Source of the DNA: Glandiceps talaboti
Lineage: Eukaryota > Hemichordata > Enteropneusta > Spengelidae
Direction: 5' to 3'
Length of the DNA stretch: 62,000 nt
Assembly (NCBI RefSeq): GCF_964340395.1
Contig: NC_135551.1
Location: 13,216,003-13,278,002, forward strand
The notes beneath the pieces are model-generated. The model was not told the origin of the DNA. It did not search any database and saw only the letters and a list, made by a program, of their open reading frames with translations. Positions 20,757-42,148 of this stretch are shown here, one piece after another. The position numbers were made by a program, and so were the translations under genes. Each line of letters opens with the position of its first letter. Positions within the stretch are counted from its first letter, which is position 1.

Positions 20757-23700
20757 GTAAGCAGAACATATAATACAGCCGTACAATAATATTAATGTCT
20801 TAGGCGGTAGGATACAAAATAATCATTTTTGGGACGAGATGAGTGTGAGATAAATAAAACGACACTATTGTACTTTGAGGGGTTTTTTTTGTGTAACCCA
20901 TACTGCAAATATTTCTAAAAAATGCCAATTTGAGAAATTGGAGATCATTCACTATAAATGCATAATTAGTTGTATAAGCTTCATTGGTTTATGGCTTTGG
21001 AGTTTCACGTAAGTCTATATAGCAGGGCTGAACTTAGCTGCAATAATTGTAGCACTGTTTTTATTCACAATGCTTTTTTATTTTTTTATTTTTTTATTTT
21101 GGGTGACTCAACATTATTCGTGTTACTGTTTATTTTCTTACGGGATTTGGACGAAAAACAAAACTACAAATCTATTATTGAGCAAGGCCATCTAAAATCT
21201 GTCGGCAATTATTTCCATGGTTTTCTCATAAAAATAGTCAATTCCCTGGCTTCAATACCAAAATTCACTATATATGTAAGTACTCGAATCTGTTCATTTT
21301 CTGTTCAACACGGTAATAAATACTCCGAACGAGTACATCGGAGTCCTTCTCCGGCAGCCGGTTTTAAGATGTCGTTCTAATACATAGACCATGTGCAGTA
21401 TTTAGTCAACATGCCCGCTACAGCACTCAACTGCATCTACGCTGTATTACATACAAATGCGGTTCGATTGAGGCGAAAGCGACGCGAAGTGCCTTGAGTC
21501 ATTCATGAGTGAGGTGACCGTAGATAGCCTGGAATGCCGTTTACACTGGAGATCATGTTCGGATATAGTACGTTTAAGCGCAATAAACACCGCCGTAAAA
21601 GTGAACAATACCAACATCGGCGGCAAATATCTAAGGGGTGATAATGCGACCAACTAGGTTCGACGCCTGCTAGTCTTGAAAGCCGAGATGTTAAGCTATG
21701 CAAGATAAGGGTGTGTGTAGGTACATGATCCCGGAACACCATATGTAGCCAAGTCATTCACTCGGTGAGAAATATTCCGAAAACGGGTGAATTTCAAAAT
21801 GGGAACTCCCTTTGAGCACAGTACACTCACTGCCCAGGAAAGCGGAACAAATCTGTATCTGCAGGCTTACTACGTGTACCGGTACAAAGGCTCACCACAT
21901 TCACGTAAATCAAAATTAAATAGGCTACCTGGAATGCACTTTGACAGAATGCGGCGTCCGTCGACAAAGCTAATTCAAGAGTCCGGTCATTCATCGAGCA
22001 TACAGGCTTTGACCCACAGATCCTTGAAGTCGCTCAGTCACTCGATCGTAACGCGCGTGGTTGAAAGTGCATATGTCGGGACTAGTCGGGACAGTAGAAT
22101 ATTTGCTATTTCACTACGTATTTAAAGTAAACGATAATTTTCAAAAATCACTGATCGCCACAAGATTCAGAATGTAGAATAGTAAACATGGTAACTTTCA
22201 ATGTGCAGTAAAAATCAACCGCAAAAAGCATAGTGCAGCTTTGGCAAAATAAAATAAAATATATAATTGTTTCCAATAATATGACTTCGTAAAATAGGGT
22301 AGGTAGGTCGGGATGTTATTTTGATTTAAAATTGTTTAATGATGAGGTGTAAAAGAAGTGGTAAATGAAGACAATTATGTGATTCAGAAGTACACAAATT
22401 CAATATCAAGAAAGTGCTGTTATAGTTTGAAATGACATCGCTTATCTCTGTCTTGTGATTTAAAATAAAAAAAAAATAGCCAAAGATTCTCTGGCAAAAT
22501 AACCTACAGGAAAATAAAAGTAAATTTGACCTTTTCTGCATGTAAAAAATGTTTTAAGGTTGGTGTCTTAAACTAAGGTCGATTGGATTATCAGAAACAC
22601 GCTATTTCTTTTTAATTTCCATTGACCTTATACCACTTTTTTCCCAATTTCTTCCCCCAACTTTCTCAAAACTGTCCTACCATGTTAGGTGCATTAATCT
22701 CCTCAGGTGTTTAGTAACAGCTTGGTTACAACTCCGTGGTAGGGCTTATTACATGCATTTCATCTCACTACTTAGACTGTCGACAGTCGCTCGCGCCTTC
22801 CCCCCCCCCCCCCCTACGTTTTATCTAAACTCCGATCCGGCGCAACACTAGTCTAATCGCAAACTGATATCGAGGGCCGGCCTTCGCAATTCGACCCTCG
22901 AAATCAGTTTGCGATTATACTAGTGTTGCGCCGGACCGGAGTTTAGATAAAACGTAGGGGGGGGGGGGGAAGGCGCGAGCGACTGTCGACAGTCTACTCA
23001 CTACTATACCTTGTGCCAACCTTTTGTAGTAAATCATATTACGTTGTAAAAAAAATGTTTGCACAATACCTCGGTTGTGTGGATGTAATGAGTGAAGTTG
23101 ACGGCAATGAATGCTATGATGGATTAACTAAGAAACGACAATTAAATGTATGGATTTAGGTACCCCAATGTTTACCTTTGAGCAAACTAAACATTACACT
23201 GCGTAGTCGAAGATCGATAGAAAAACATATTGCCACAAAACTAATCAAAATAATTATAGATTCTGAACAGCTTAACAAAGAAAAAAAAGTTAGTCAAGGG
23301 TCGTGTCTATAGCAGGTCGAGATATTTTCCGAGGGTCAATGTGAAGGTTGGTCCGACAGTAATAATTAGTTAAGCCGTGTCGCGAAAAGACCGTTGAGGG
23401 CAGGCGACATGATGTATCTAAATACGTCAATTTAAAGAAGCCAACCGAACCTGATATCGACGCCTATTTATCTATTCTTATTAGATAGTAGATGCGCATG
23501 GTGAGGTCGAATTTATCGGTTGATCAAAACACGGTTCTTTTCAAGAGTATTCTACCCTTAAAAGCAACGCAACACACAGTAGACATTTTCGTAGTAAGCA
23601 CAGTGAGTATTATCTGTACTGTGGTTTTTTTTCGAAATGTCAGTCCAAAAGAAATATCGAGGTTTTTTTTTAAATTTCATATTACATTTGAATATCCGAT

Positions 23701-24830
23701 GACTGCAGTACAAGTTGCTTGATGCGATTCAATCTATTTCAGAGGTGGGATAATCTACACAAATTAAAATTGATGAAAGTAACTAACAAGTACCGTGGTA
23801 TTACAGGCGGTGAATGCATAATTGAAATCATGTTATTTCTTTTCTTGTGGTGTATCTGCCTCACTTGGCGTACAGTGTTTGAGATCACCTTATTATCTCG
23901 ACCCGGACTAACCTTTCATTCTCCTGCTGGTGTTGGTATTAATAAGGGATGTCATATCGCTGCCATAAAGAGGCCTGACGTTTTTACGACGATGCCATTC
24001 CCTGACCATGGTGTATGATTTATTGCTTTTTATTTGTTTATTTATCTAGCGTACGTAATTGCCAATCGCTTTACTACCATCGTATCTATTCTCCTGACGG
24101 TGCCAGCCCTAATCATCGCTATCTTGGTGTACTTGAAGATAGTAGAAATGAAATTGATGATGTATGTTGCTGCTGGTACTATCATAGGAGCTGGTGAGTT
24201 GACAGATCTGTATGTATGTATGGTGAGTTGACAGATCTGTATGTATGTATGTATGTATGTATGTATGTATGTATGTATGTATGCATGCATGCATGCATGC
24301 ATGCATGTATGCATGTATGTATGTATGTATGTATGTATGTATGTATGTATGTATGTATGTATGTATGTATTTATTTATTTATTTGTGTGTGTACGCGCGT
24401 ATGTGTGTATACATGTGTGTATAAGCAACCCACTGTCAAAGTCAATTTGGACATGTATGTCCATTCACTAAAGTGGATAATGAGCTCCCAACAGGATCAG
24501 ATATGTATATGCATGTGCGTGCACGAACGTGTGATTTGTTTTTGTTTAATCCTAACGCAGTAGCAAACTGTACACACACTCAATCGTAAATACTTACTTA
24601 CATTTCGTTGGCATACTGTTCATATATACATTCATTTTGACAATGATATTGTATTTTTGATAGGAGTCCTAAATTTCATCGGAAGCATGTGGTATGTGGG
24701 AGAAGCGAAGAGTGATTATGACGACGTAAACTTTGGATTTTCTATCATCCTCCTGTGGTTGGCGATTCCAATGGCTTTTTTTGGCGGCATTGTTATGATC
24801 TTGATCACTAGTGGTTCTGTCGCCGAGTAA
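20534..24830 (+). CDS. claudin/PMP22-family four-TM protein, isoform with exon pair a
   Basis: Exons 20534-20756, 24050-24193 and 24664-24830 join in phase (1, then 1) to 177 codons plus stop. Exon 1 carries TM1 (about residues 8-28) and the first extracellular loop, with W32, GLW at 47-49, C52 and C65: the W...GLW..C...C claudin signature. Exon 2 encodes TM2 (about 82-103) and the start of TM3; exon 3 encodes the rest of TM3 and TM4 (about 143-168), then a very short tail GSVAE. Length and topology fit claudin-like proteins, which shape paracellular junctions or act as membrane adaptors. The tail lacks an obvious PDZ-binding YV end. Exons 2 and 3 are duplicated downstream (28059-28775) without a second exon 1. 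Confidence 0.85.
22773..22996. mobile_element. 224-bp foldback DNA element with 9-bp target duplication
   Basis: Terminal inverted repeats start TAGACTGTCGACAGTCGCTC and extend for about 100 bp each with a few mismatches, including C-run/G-run tracts, so almost the whole element is a hairpin. CTCACTACT flanks both sides (22764-22772 and 22997-23005). The duplicated locus near 26940 lacks the element. A 9-bp duplication with long inverted repeats fits non-autonomous Mutator-like elements; that class assignment is inference. Confidence 0.8.
23807..24010 (+). CDS. candidate cassette exon between claudin exons 1 and 2a
   Basis: A 204-nt open stretch bounded by ATTACAG (acceptor) and GTGTAT (weak donor), phase 1 at both ends, so it could be spliced between exon 1 and exon 2a without breaking frame. 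It encodes a hydrophobic run (EIMLFLFLWCICLTW) and a Pro/Gly-rich part. The duplicate at 27819-28019 keeps the same phases and is also a multiple of three (201 nt). It would add 68 residues to a loop already of normal length. Differences between copies are mostly amino-acid-changing, so constraint is not shown. Confidence 0.25.
24050..24830 (+). CDS. claudin-like exons 2a and 3a
   Basis: Exon 2a 24050-24193 (acceptor TTATCTAG, donor GTGAGT) reads YVIANRFTTIVSILLTVPAL, then LVYLKIVEMKLMMYVAAG. Exon 3a 24664-24830 (acceptor GATAG) reads VLNFIGSMWYVGEAKSDYDD, then LLWLAIPMAFFGGIVMILIT and GSVAE stop. The intron carries a (GTAT)n/(GCAT)n array starting about 45 bases after the donor. Confidence 0.85.
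24239..24372. repeat. (GTAT)n/(GCAT)n microsatellite
   Basis: Intron between claudin exons 2a and 3a. Preceded by a 25-30-bp direct repeat of the donor region (GTGAGTTGACAGATCTGTAT, twice at 24194-24241), which creates a second potential donor. Confidence 0.9.
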
Positions 24831-25719
24831 AGTTTTCTCAGTGAGGGGGGGGGGGGGGTTACAAGAAGAATACTATATTTTGTAACATTGGAAGGTGTAT
24901 GAATGGGGGTTTTTTATACGAAAAATCCCTACGCTTGGGTCAAATACAAAAATCCCTACGCTTGGGTCTGAATACAATTTATATACATGTTTATATTACA
25001 ATATCAGTGGAGAAATGCCAACTAAATTCTAACACATAGAGACATCAAGTACACATATCTTTGTTTATAACAGATGTTTGAAAAATATTGTCATGCATGT
25101 GCACGTGGTTTATCAAACATGTATTAATGTTGTTTATGAATCCTATTATATTCAAGAATGGGAGATGTATTTTTTATCTTATTATTTCATTTGTTCGTAA
25201 CCTTCAAATTTCCTCAAAATGTTAGCTTTTTAAAACTGACTAAACATAGCGAGCGATAACTTTTTTTTGCAGCTAATCAAAGAAGAACTCTAACACCCTA
25301 TTATTTTAATCAGAATCAGTACTGTCACATACATTCCAAACGTAGAAATGAACTTGAGATATTTTGTACCTAGCAAGCATCAACTGCTAAAGGAAACCCA
25401 ATATGGTATCGATTTAATGGTTCCTATTGTCTTAAACCAAACACTTTAACAAAACCAATATACAAGTTTGAACACAAAGCAAAACATTCCAATTATATAC
25501 AATGACACATGAATAACAAAAGAAAACAACTGGATGAAACAATGGAGAAAAGTATTTTTAGCAATAACAATGAGAGTGTGAAATTGATCTCTGGTTGTAT
25601 TTGTATAGCCTTTGTTAGCTGTAAAGTCAAGTTGACGATGTGAAACATAAGACAAAAGAAACTATTATATGCTATATCGAAATTGCAGACGAATTGACGG
25701 CTGACGTCAAATGTCGGGA

Positions 25720-25907
25720 TGACGTCATACAAACTTATTACAAATTCAAAGGAATAGAAATTGTATACATTGCTAGTCGGCACCACCTGTCATAAGAATA
25801 TTTTCATAGTAAAGTATTTTAGATACATTTCTTAAGAATAGCATTAATAGTAATAAACGTTGGTTCGCGAAGATAATAATCTGAATATGACGTCATTATA
25901 TGCAAAT
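25720..25907 (+). promoter_or_regulatory. CRE-like and octamer motifs, copy 1
   Basis: TGACGTCA palindromes at 25720-25727 and 25888-25895, and ATGCAAAT (POU octamer) at 25900-25907. All are repeated at 29649-29656, 29817-29824 and 29829-29836 in copy 2. Consensus matches only. Confidence 0.3.
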
Positions 25908-28058
25908 ATTAAGAACTTCAACCCAATCAACTGTCTCAAATGACTAGTGACGTGAAACTTGACATTTGAATAAGAATTGTAGTACGATTTTAATATGCTT
26001 TACATATTGAGAAACGCCTCTTTTTTCTGGGCTATATCTGTTGTAACTTGGAGTGTTTTAAAAGAAGGAGGAATGATAGGACGATCTATTCGATCTGGGG
26101 AGAATGATCTAGAGCTGGATTATCTCGGCTGGATGATCTATCTGATCGATCCAGTTGGACGGTCCATGTTTCTGGTCATCTTCTCTCTCCTCTTGACTGG
26201 TGGGCCAGACGTTATACTACGAAATAAATCATCTTCAAGTTATATTCTGTTGTGTCCCTGTACAGTGATTCCATGTGTACCTCTTGCTAAGTATAATTCC
26301 CTACTAAAAGTTATCGATAGTTCTTATTGACATTTGAAAAAAGAGATTCAAGCTGTGACTTGAGCTCGGTGGAGTGACATGGCGGCAGGTTGATATTTAC
26401 AATGTATTTATATTACTGGAAGTTACGTCAGTAGATTTTCGGGTTTGAGGTTTTCCCTCGCGGATTGATGACTGATACTCTAGGACAGGATTCCAGACAA
26501 ATTTTTATTTAGATTAATGGTAAGTCGGGATCGGCCAGTGTAAGCTCTTACACTTGCTTAATTTTTTATGACAGACAGGACAGCTCACTTGTTTTCACTC
26601 CAGCCGAGGCTAGTCGGTACTACTAGTACTAGAACCCATCGTGGGGTGACCCTAAAACGAATGACTACCCGAATGACGGAAAACGAATGACAGCAATTCC
26701 AGTATGTAAACAGTGGAATGACACCCTTGTCTACATTCAGTTAGTTTAAAGAAACACGCTATTTTTTTTTTTAATTTCCAATGACCTTATACCACTTTTT
26801 TCCCCAAATATTTTTCCAACTTCCTCAAAACTGTCTACCATGAGTCAGTGTTATTTAAAGTAGGTGTATTAATCTACTCAGGTGGTTAGCAACAGCTTGG
26901 TTACAGCTCCGTGGTGGGGCTTATTACATGCATTTCATCTCACCTTGTGCCAACTTTATGTAGTAAATCATAATACGTTGTCAAAAATGTTTGCACAATA
27001 CCTCGGTTGTGCGGATGTAATGAGTGAAGTTGACGTCAATGAATGCTATGATGGATTACTAAGAAACGACAATTAAATTTATGTACTTTGGTACCCCAAC
27101 GTTTACTTTTGAGCAAACTAAACAAAATTATACTGAGAGGTCGATTATTGCCATAAAACTAGTACTGAACATTATACATAATCAAAATAATTATATATTT
27201 TACCAATGAAATAAATACCTCATATGCAATATTATTATATAATTTGCCAAAAAAAATATTTTAGATTCTGAACTGCTTAACAAAGAAATAGAAATTAGAC
27301 AAGGGTCGTGTCTATAAAAGTTATGCAGGTAGAGATATTTTCCGAGGGTCAATGTAAAGATTGGTCCGGCAGTAATAATTAGGTAAGCCGTGTTGCGGAA
27401 AGACTATTGAGGGCAGGCGACATGATATATCTTTACGTCAGTAGAAAGAAGCCAACCGAACCTGCTATCAACGCCTATTTCTCTATTCTTATTAGATAGT
27501 AGATGCGCATGGTGAGGTCTAATTTATCGGGTTTATCAAAACACGGTTCTTTTTAAGTGTATTCTACCCTTAAAAGCAAATATACTTGTCAACGCAACAC
27601 ACGGTAGACATTTTCGTAGTAAGCACAGTGAGTAGTAACTGTACTGTGGGTTTTTTTTTTCGAAATGTTAGTCCCAAAGAAATATCTAGTTTTTTTTAAA
27701 TTTTCATATCACTTTTGAATATCCGACGACTGCAGTACAAGTTGCTAGATGCGATTCAATCTATTTCTACATAAATTAAAATTGATGAAAGTAACTAACA
27801 AAAACCGTGGTATTACAGGCTGTGAATGCATAATTGAAATCATGTTATTTCTTTTCTTGTGGTGTATCTGCCTCACTTGGCGTACAGTGTTTGAGATCAC
27901 CTTATTATTTCGACCCGGACTAACCTTTCATTCTCCTGCTGGTGCTGGTACTAACGGGTGTCCTATCGCTGCCGTAAAGAGGCCTGACGTTTTTACAACG
28001 ATACCATTCCCTGACCATGGTGTATGATTTATTGCTTTTTATTTCTTTATTTATCTAG

Positions 28059-28775
28059 CGTATTTAATTTTCAATCGCTTTACTACCATCGTATCTATTC
28101 TCCTGACGGTGCCAGCCCTAATCATCGCTATCTTGGTGTACTTGAAGATAGTAGACAAGAAATTGATGATGTATGTTGCTGCTGGTACTATCATAGGAAC
28201 TGGTGAGTTGACAGATCTGTATGTATGTATGTATGTATGTATGTATGTATGTATGTATGTATGTACCTACGTACTGAAGCAGATACTCACGCACGCAAGC
28301 ATGCGCGCGCACACACGTGTATGTACTATGTACGTGTGTGTACATACGTATGTATGTATGTATGTATGTATGTATGTATGTATTTAATTATTTATTTGTG
28401 TGTGTGCATGTGTGTCTGTGCGCGCGCGTATGTGTGTATACATGTGTGTATATGTATGTGCGTGCACGAACGTGTGATTTTTTTCGTTTAATCCTAACGT
28501 GGTAGCAAACTGTACAAACACTCAATCGTAAATACTTACTTATATTTCGTTGGTATACTATACTGTTCATATAAATTAATTTTGACAATGATATTGTATT
28601 TTTGATAGGATTCCTAAATTTCATCGGAAGCATGTGGTATGTGGGAGAAGCGAAGAGTGATTATGACGACGTTAACTTTGGATTTTCTATCATCCTCCTG
28701 TGGTTGGCGATTCCAATGGCTTTTTTTGGCGGCATTGTTATGATCTTGATCAATAGAGGTTCTGTCGCCGAGTAA
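28059..28775 (+). CDS. claudin-like exons 2b and 3b (duplicated 3' end)
   Basis: Exon 2b 28059-28202 and exon 3b 28609-28775 have exactly the lengths, phases and splice sites of 2a/3a and an intact frame to TAA. Changed residues are YVIAN to YLIFN, VEM to VDK, GAGV to GTGF and ITSG to INRG. No exon 1-like sequence lies between the copies (26353-26749 spacer). The pair can therefore be used only by splicing from exon 1 at 20534-20756, or it is a dead duplicate. Because both ends are in phase 1, exon 1 to 2b to 3b also gives 177 codons. Confidence 0.75.
28219..28386. repeat. (GTAT)n microsatellite
   Basis: Intron between exons 2b and 3b. Two GTAT arrays interrupted by a mixed purine-pyrimidine segment (GCGCGCACACACGT). 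Confidence 0.9.
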
Positions 28776-30429
28776 AGTTTTCTCAGTGAGGGGGGGGGGG
28801 GGGTACAAGAAGAATACTATATTTTGTAACAATGGAAGGTGTATGTATGGGGTTTTTTTTATACGAAAAATCCCTACGCTTGGGTCAAATTCTCTGTCTG
28901 AATACAATTTATATACATGTTTATATTACAATATCAGTGGAGAAATGCCAACTAAATTCTAACACATATAGACATCAAGTACACATATCTTTGTTTATAA
29001 CAGATGTTTGAAAAATATTTTCATGTATGTGCACGTGGTTTATCAAACATGTATTAATGTTGTTTATGAATCCTATTATATTCAAGAATGGGAGATGTAT
29101 TTTTTATCTTATTATTTCATTTGTTCGTAACCTTCAAATTTCCTACAAATTTTAGCTTTTTAAAAATGACTAAACATAGCGAGCGATAACTTTTTTTTGC
29201 AGCTAATCAAAGAAGAACTCTAACACCCTATTATTCTAATCAGAATCAGTACTGTCACATACATTCCAAACGTAGAAATGAACTTGAGATATTTTGTACC
29301 TAGAAAGCATCAACTGCTAAAGGAAACCCAATATGGTATCGATTTAATGGTTCCTATTGTCTTAAACCGAGCACTTTAACAAAACCAATATACAAGTTTG
29401 AACACAAAGCAAAACATTCCAATTATATACAATGACACATGAATAACAAAAGAAAACAACTGGATGAAACAATGGAGAAAAGTATTTTTAGCAATAACAA
29501 TGAGAGTGTGAAATTGATCTCTGGTTGTATTTGTATAGCCTTTGTTAGCTGTAAGTCAAGTTGACGATGTGAAACATAAGACAAAAGAAACTATTATATG
29601 CTATATCGAAATTGCAGACGAATTGGCGGCTGACGTCAAATGTCGGGATGACGTCATACAAACTTATTACAAATTCAAAGGAATAGAAATTGTATACATT
29701 GCTAGTCGGCACCACCTGTCATAAGAATATTTTCATAGTAAAGTATTTTAGATACATTTCTTAAGAATAGCATTAATAGTAATAAACGTTGGTTCGCGAA
29801 GATAATAATCTGAATATGACGTCATTATATGCAAATATTAAGAACTTCAACCCAATCAACTGTCTCAAATGACTAGTGACGTGAAACTTGACATTTGAAT
29901 AAGAATTGTAGTACGATTTTAATATGCTTTACATATTGAGAAACGCCTCTTTTTTCTGGGCTATATCTGTTGTAACTTGGAGTGTTTTAAAAGAAGGAGG
30001 AAGGATAGGACGATCTATTCGATCTGGGGAGAATGATCTAGAGCTGGATTATCTCGGCTGGATGATCTATCTGATCGATCCAGTTGGACGGTCCATGTTT
30101 CTGGTCATCTTCTCTCTCCTCTTGACTGGTGGGCCAGACGTTATACTACGAAATAAATCATCTTCAAGTTATATTCTGTTGTGTCCCTGTACAGTGATTC
30201 CATGTGTACCTCTTGCTAAGTATAATTCCCTACTAAAAGTTATCGATAGTTCTTATTGACATTTGAAAAAAGAGATTCAAAGCTTTAATCGATTTAACAG
30301 TACTACTATTAATAATTTAACAGTTTGGGGGTCAATGGTTGCAAAACAAGTGCCAACAGTTTTGACGTCAAGCTTTCCTAATCAAAATAAAAAAATGTAC
30401 ACTCTGGCCTGATTTTATTTGTATGTATA

Positions 30430-30502
30430 TTTTATTTGTATGTATGTATGTATGTATGTATGTATGTATGTATGTATGTATGTATGTATGTATGTATGTA
30501 TG

Positions 30503-30563
<61 letters not shown>

Positions 30564-30641
30564 TGTATGTATGCATGTATGTATGCATGTATGCATGTAT
30601 GTATGTATGTATGTATGCATGTATGCATGTATACATGTATG

Positions 30642-30672
<31 letters not shown>

Positions 30673-30754
30673 TGTATGTATGTATGTATGTATGTATGTA
30701 TGTATGTATGTATGTATGTATGCATGCATGCATGCATGCATGCATGCATGCATG

Positions 30755-30785
<31 letters not shown>

Positions 30786-30973
30786 TGTATATATGTATGT
30801 ATGTATGCATGTATGCATGTATGTATGTATGTATGTGTGTATGTATGTATGTATGTATGTATGTATGTATGTATGTATGTATGTATGTATGCATGCATGC
30901 ATGCATGCATGCATGCATGTATGTATGTATGTATGTATGTATGTATGTATGTATGTATGTATGTATGTATGTA
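30430..30973. repeat. 544-bp (GTAT)n/(GCAT)n array
   Basis: Compound array with internal higher-order structure: TAATGTAT breaks near 30561, 30670 and 30783, and two blocks of (GCAT)n. Frames of up to 225 codons through it on both strands are artefacts of the period-4 repeat. Confidence 0.95.
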
Positions 30974-31220
30974 TTCTCTATTGTGACAAACGACATACAT
31001 TGACATTACAATGGGATATCGTGCTTTAATGTGACAGTCGGGCATAGCAGCCGTATTGGTACATGCACTTCACTTATACTTGTATATAAGTACGTCATAG
31101 CGCAAAATAAATGAAAGAGAAATCGATAAATAAACTTACTGCAGATACATTGGCATGATTGGGCTGGTAATCATGTTACCTGGATACTTATAACATTACA
31201 AACTCCCTGGGTACAGCTGA

Positions 31221-31234
31221 CCTCTAGGTGGCAG
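31221..31234 (+). promoter_or_regulatory. CTCF-like motif
   Basis: CCTCTAGGTGGCAG matches the CTCF core on the plus strand. A reverse-oriented, slightly shorter match (GCGCCCCTAGTGGCG) lies at 31487-31501. Confidence 0.3.
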
Positions 31235-32254
31235 TATGATGATTGGCTACTGGTGGCGGCTCCTGGTATCCCTAAAACGGCTTATGCCAGCTGTGTCGTT
31301 CATTCTGTGGGGTGAAGGCGATGATCGACTACATCTACAGATAGAAGTATATACTAATCAATTCTTTATTTGTTAAATTAAAATGTTTTAATAGGTTTAT
31401 GTATTCCCCCTGATTATATTTAAATAATATATATGCTTGCCTTAGTTCCCCAAACTCACTGAAGTGGAGGGATTACATGCAGGACAGCGCCCCTAGTGGC
31501 GTCCCTGGATAACCGACACGTCGTTTAAATGCGGGTCATATATAGCCTCTGTGGAAAATATATTTTCTTAACACATTTCTAAAGAATTCATAATTTTTGA
31601 GATAGAAAAAAAAACACTACTCAATGTAGTTGTAAGTTTACTCATTGTATACGATCGGAGTATGCTTTAAAGGTATAAAATTACAAAGGAATTCAGTGTT
31701 GGTACAGGTCACAGTTTTAACAGTTCATGTAATGATTTGAGAATGTTTATCGTCTACACCTACAGATATACACATGAGACAATAAGCGGATTATTCCGGA
31801 AATTGTCATCCTTTAAACGGAAATTTGGAAAATTGTCGAGCAATTTTTCATTGGAATATTGTTAATCATCATGACAAAAGAGGTATTAAAATTGGCATTA
31901 GGGAAATTTAAAGTGTCACCATCATGTGAACAACCTGGAAAATTTACGAAAATTAACAATTTCACGATAATTAAGTTGTCTTTATTTGCTCAGGGTAATG
32001 CCAACAACCCTATATCATGGAAATAGGAAATTAATTTGAATATGGGTGTACTAATTACTTTGACAATCTAGGAACAAGATTGTGATAATGAGAGGGCGAT
32101 TAAAACTACTGGAAATTAGAAATAAAAATACCCTCGTTGTATTCACATTAATTGGTTTTTCTCGAATATTTATCAGCATGATTAATTGACGTATTTGTTC
32201 CACACTCAATTACATCTAACATACAACAGGCAATCGTCAGTCTAACACGTTGAG

Positions 32255-41901
<9,647 letters not shown>

Positions 41902-42148
41902 AAAAGGTAACCTGCGCTTTTACTCTGATGATCCTCCAACTACCACACGTACGTACGCGAGTAGTTATCATGTTTTACTCATGGTTCATTGACTACTAAG
42001 AAACAAACTAACGAAATATTAGTTGAGTGTTCTTCGATTTTTGACTCATTTTTGACCTTGGATGTAAAAGATAGTCGCTTTCTTGATAAACTTTGAGATT
42101 GATTATTGAATAATGTGTACTATTACATAACTATATCTAATTAGTTAC

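Larger units (their letters stand above)
22593..26352 (+). repeat. tandem segmental duplication, copy 1
   Basis: Begins at AGAAACACGCTATTT and ends at AGAGATTCAA. It contains claudin exons 2a/3a and about 1.5 kb of 3' flank. It is longer than copy 2 by a 224-bp inserted element and small indels. Confidence 0.9.
26750..30280 (+). repeat. tandem segmental duplication, copy 2
   Basis: Same boundaries as copy 1, separated by a 397-bp unique spacer. The last ~850 bases (25.5-26.35 kb against 29.43-30.28 kb) differ at only about three sites by eye, whereas exon 2 differs at seven of 144. Confidence 0.9.

Noticed and set aside
21447-22125. Overlapping frames on both strands, with slightly higher GC than the surroundings
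   Set aside because: No domain or splice structure recognised. Frames on both strands are of similar length, as expected of a GC-richer repeat segment.
25995-26330. 111-codon frame, repeated at 29924-30259
   Set aside because: The copies are nearly identical because the whole distal flank is nearly identical, so frame retention carries no information. No domain, splice signal or upstream exon was seen.
30368-31045. Long open frames (up to 225 codons) of YIHT/MYVC repeats on both strands
   Set aside because: They are translations of GTAT/ATAC tetranucleotide arrays. The same applies to frames at 1112-1536, 24216-24563, 28118-28505, 34001-34400 and 38917-39231, and to RERE/LSLS frames at 34558-34833 and 37590-37977.
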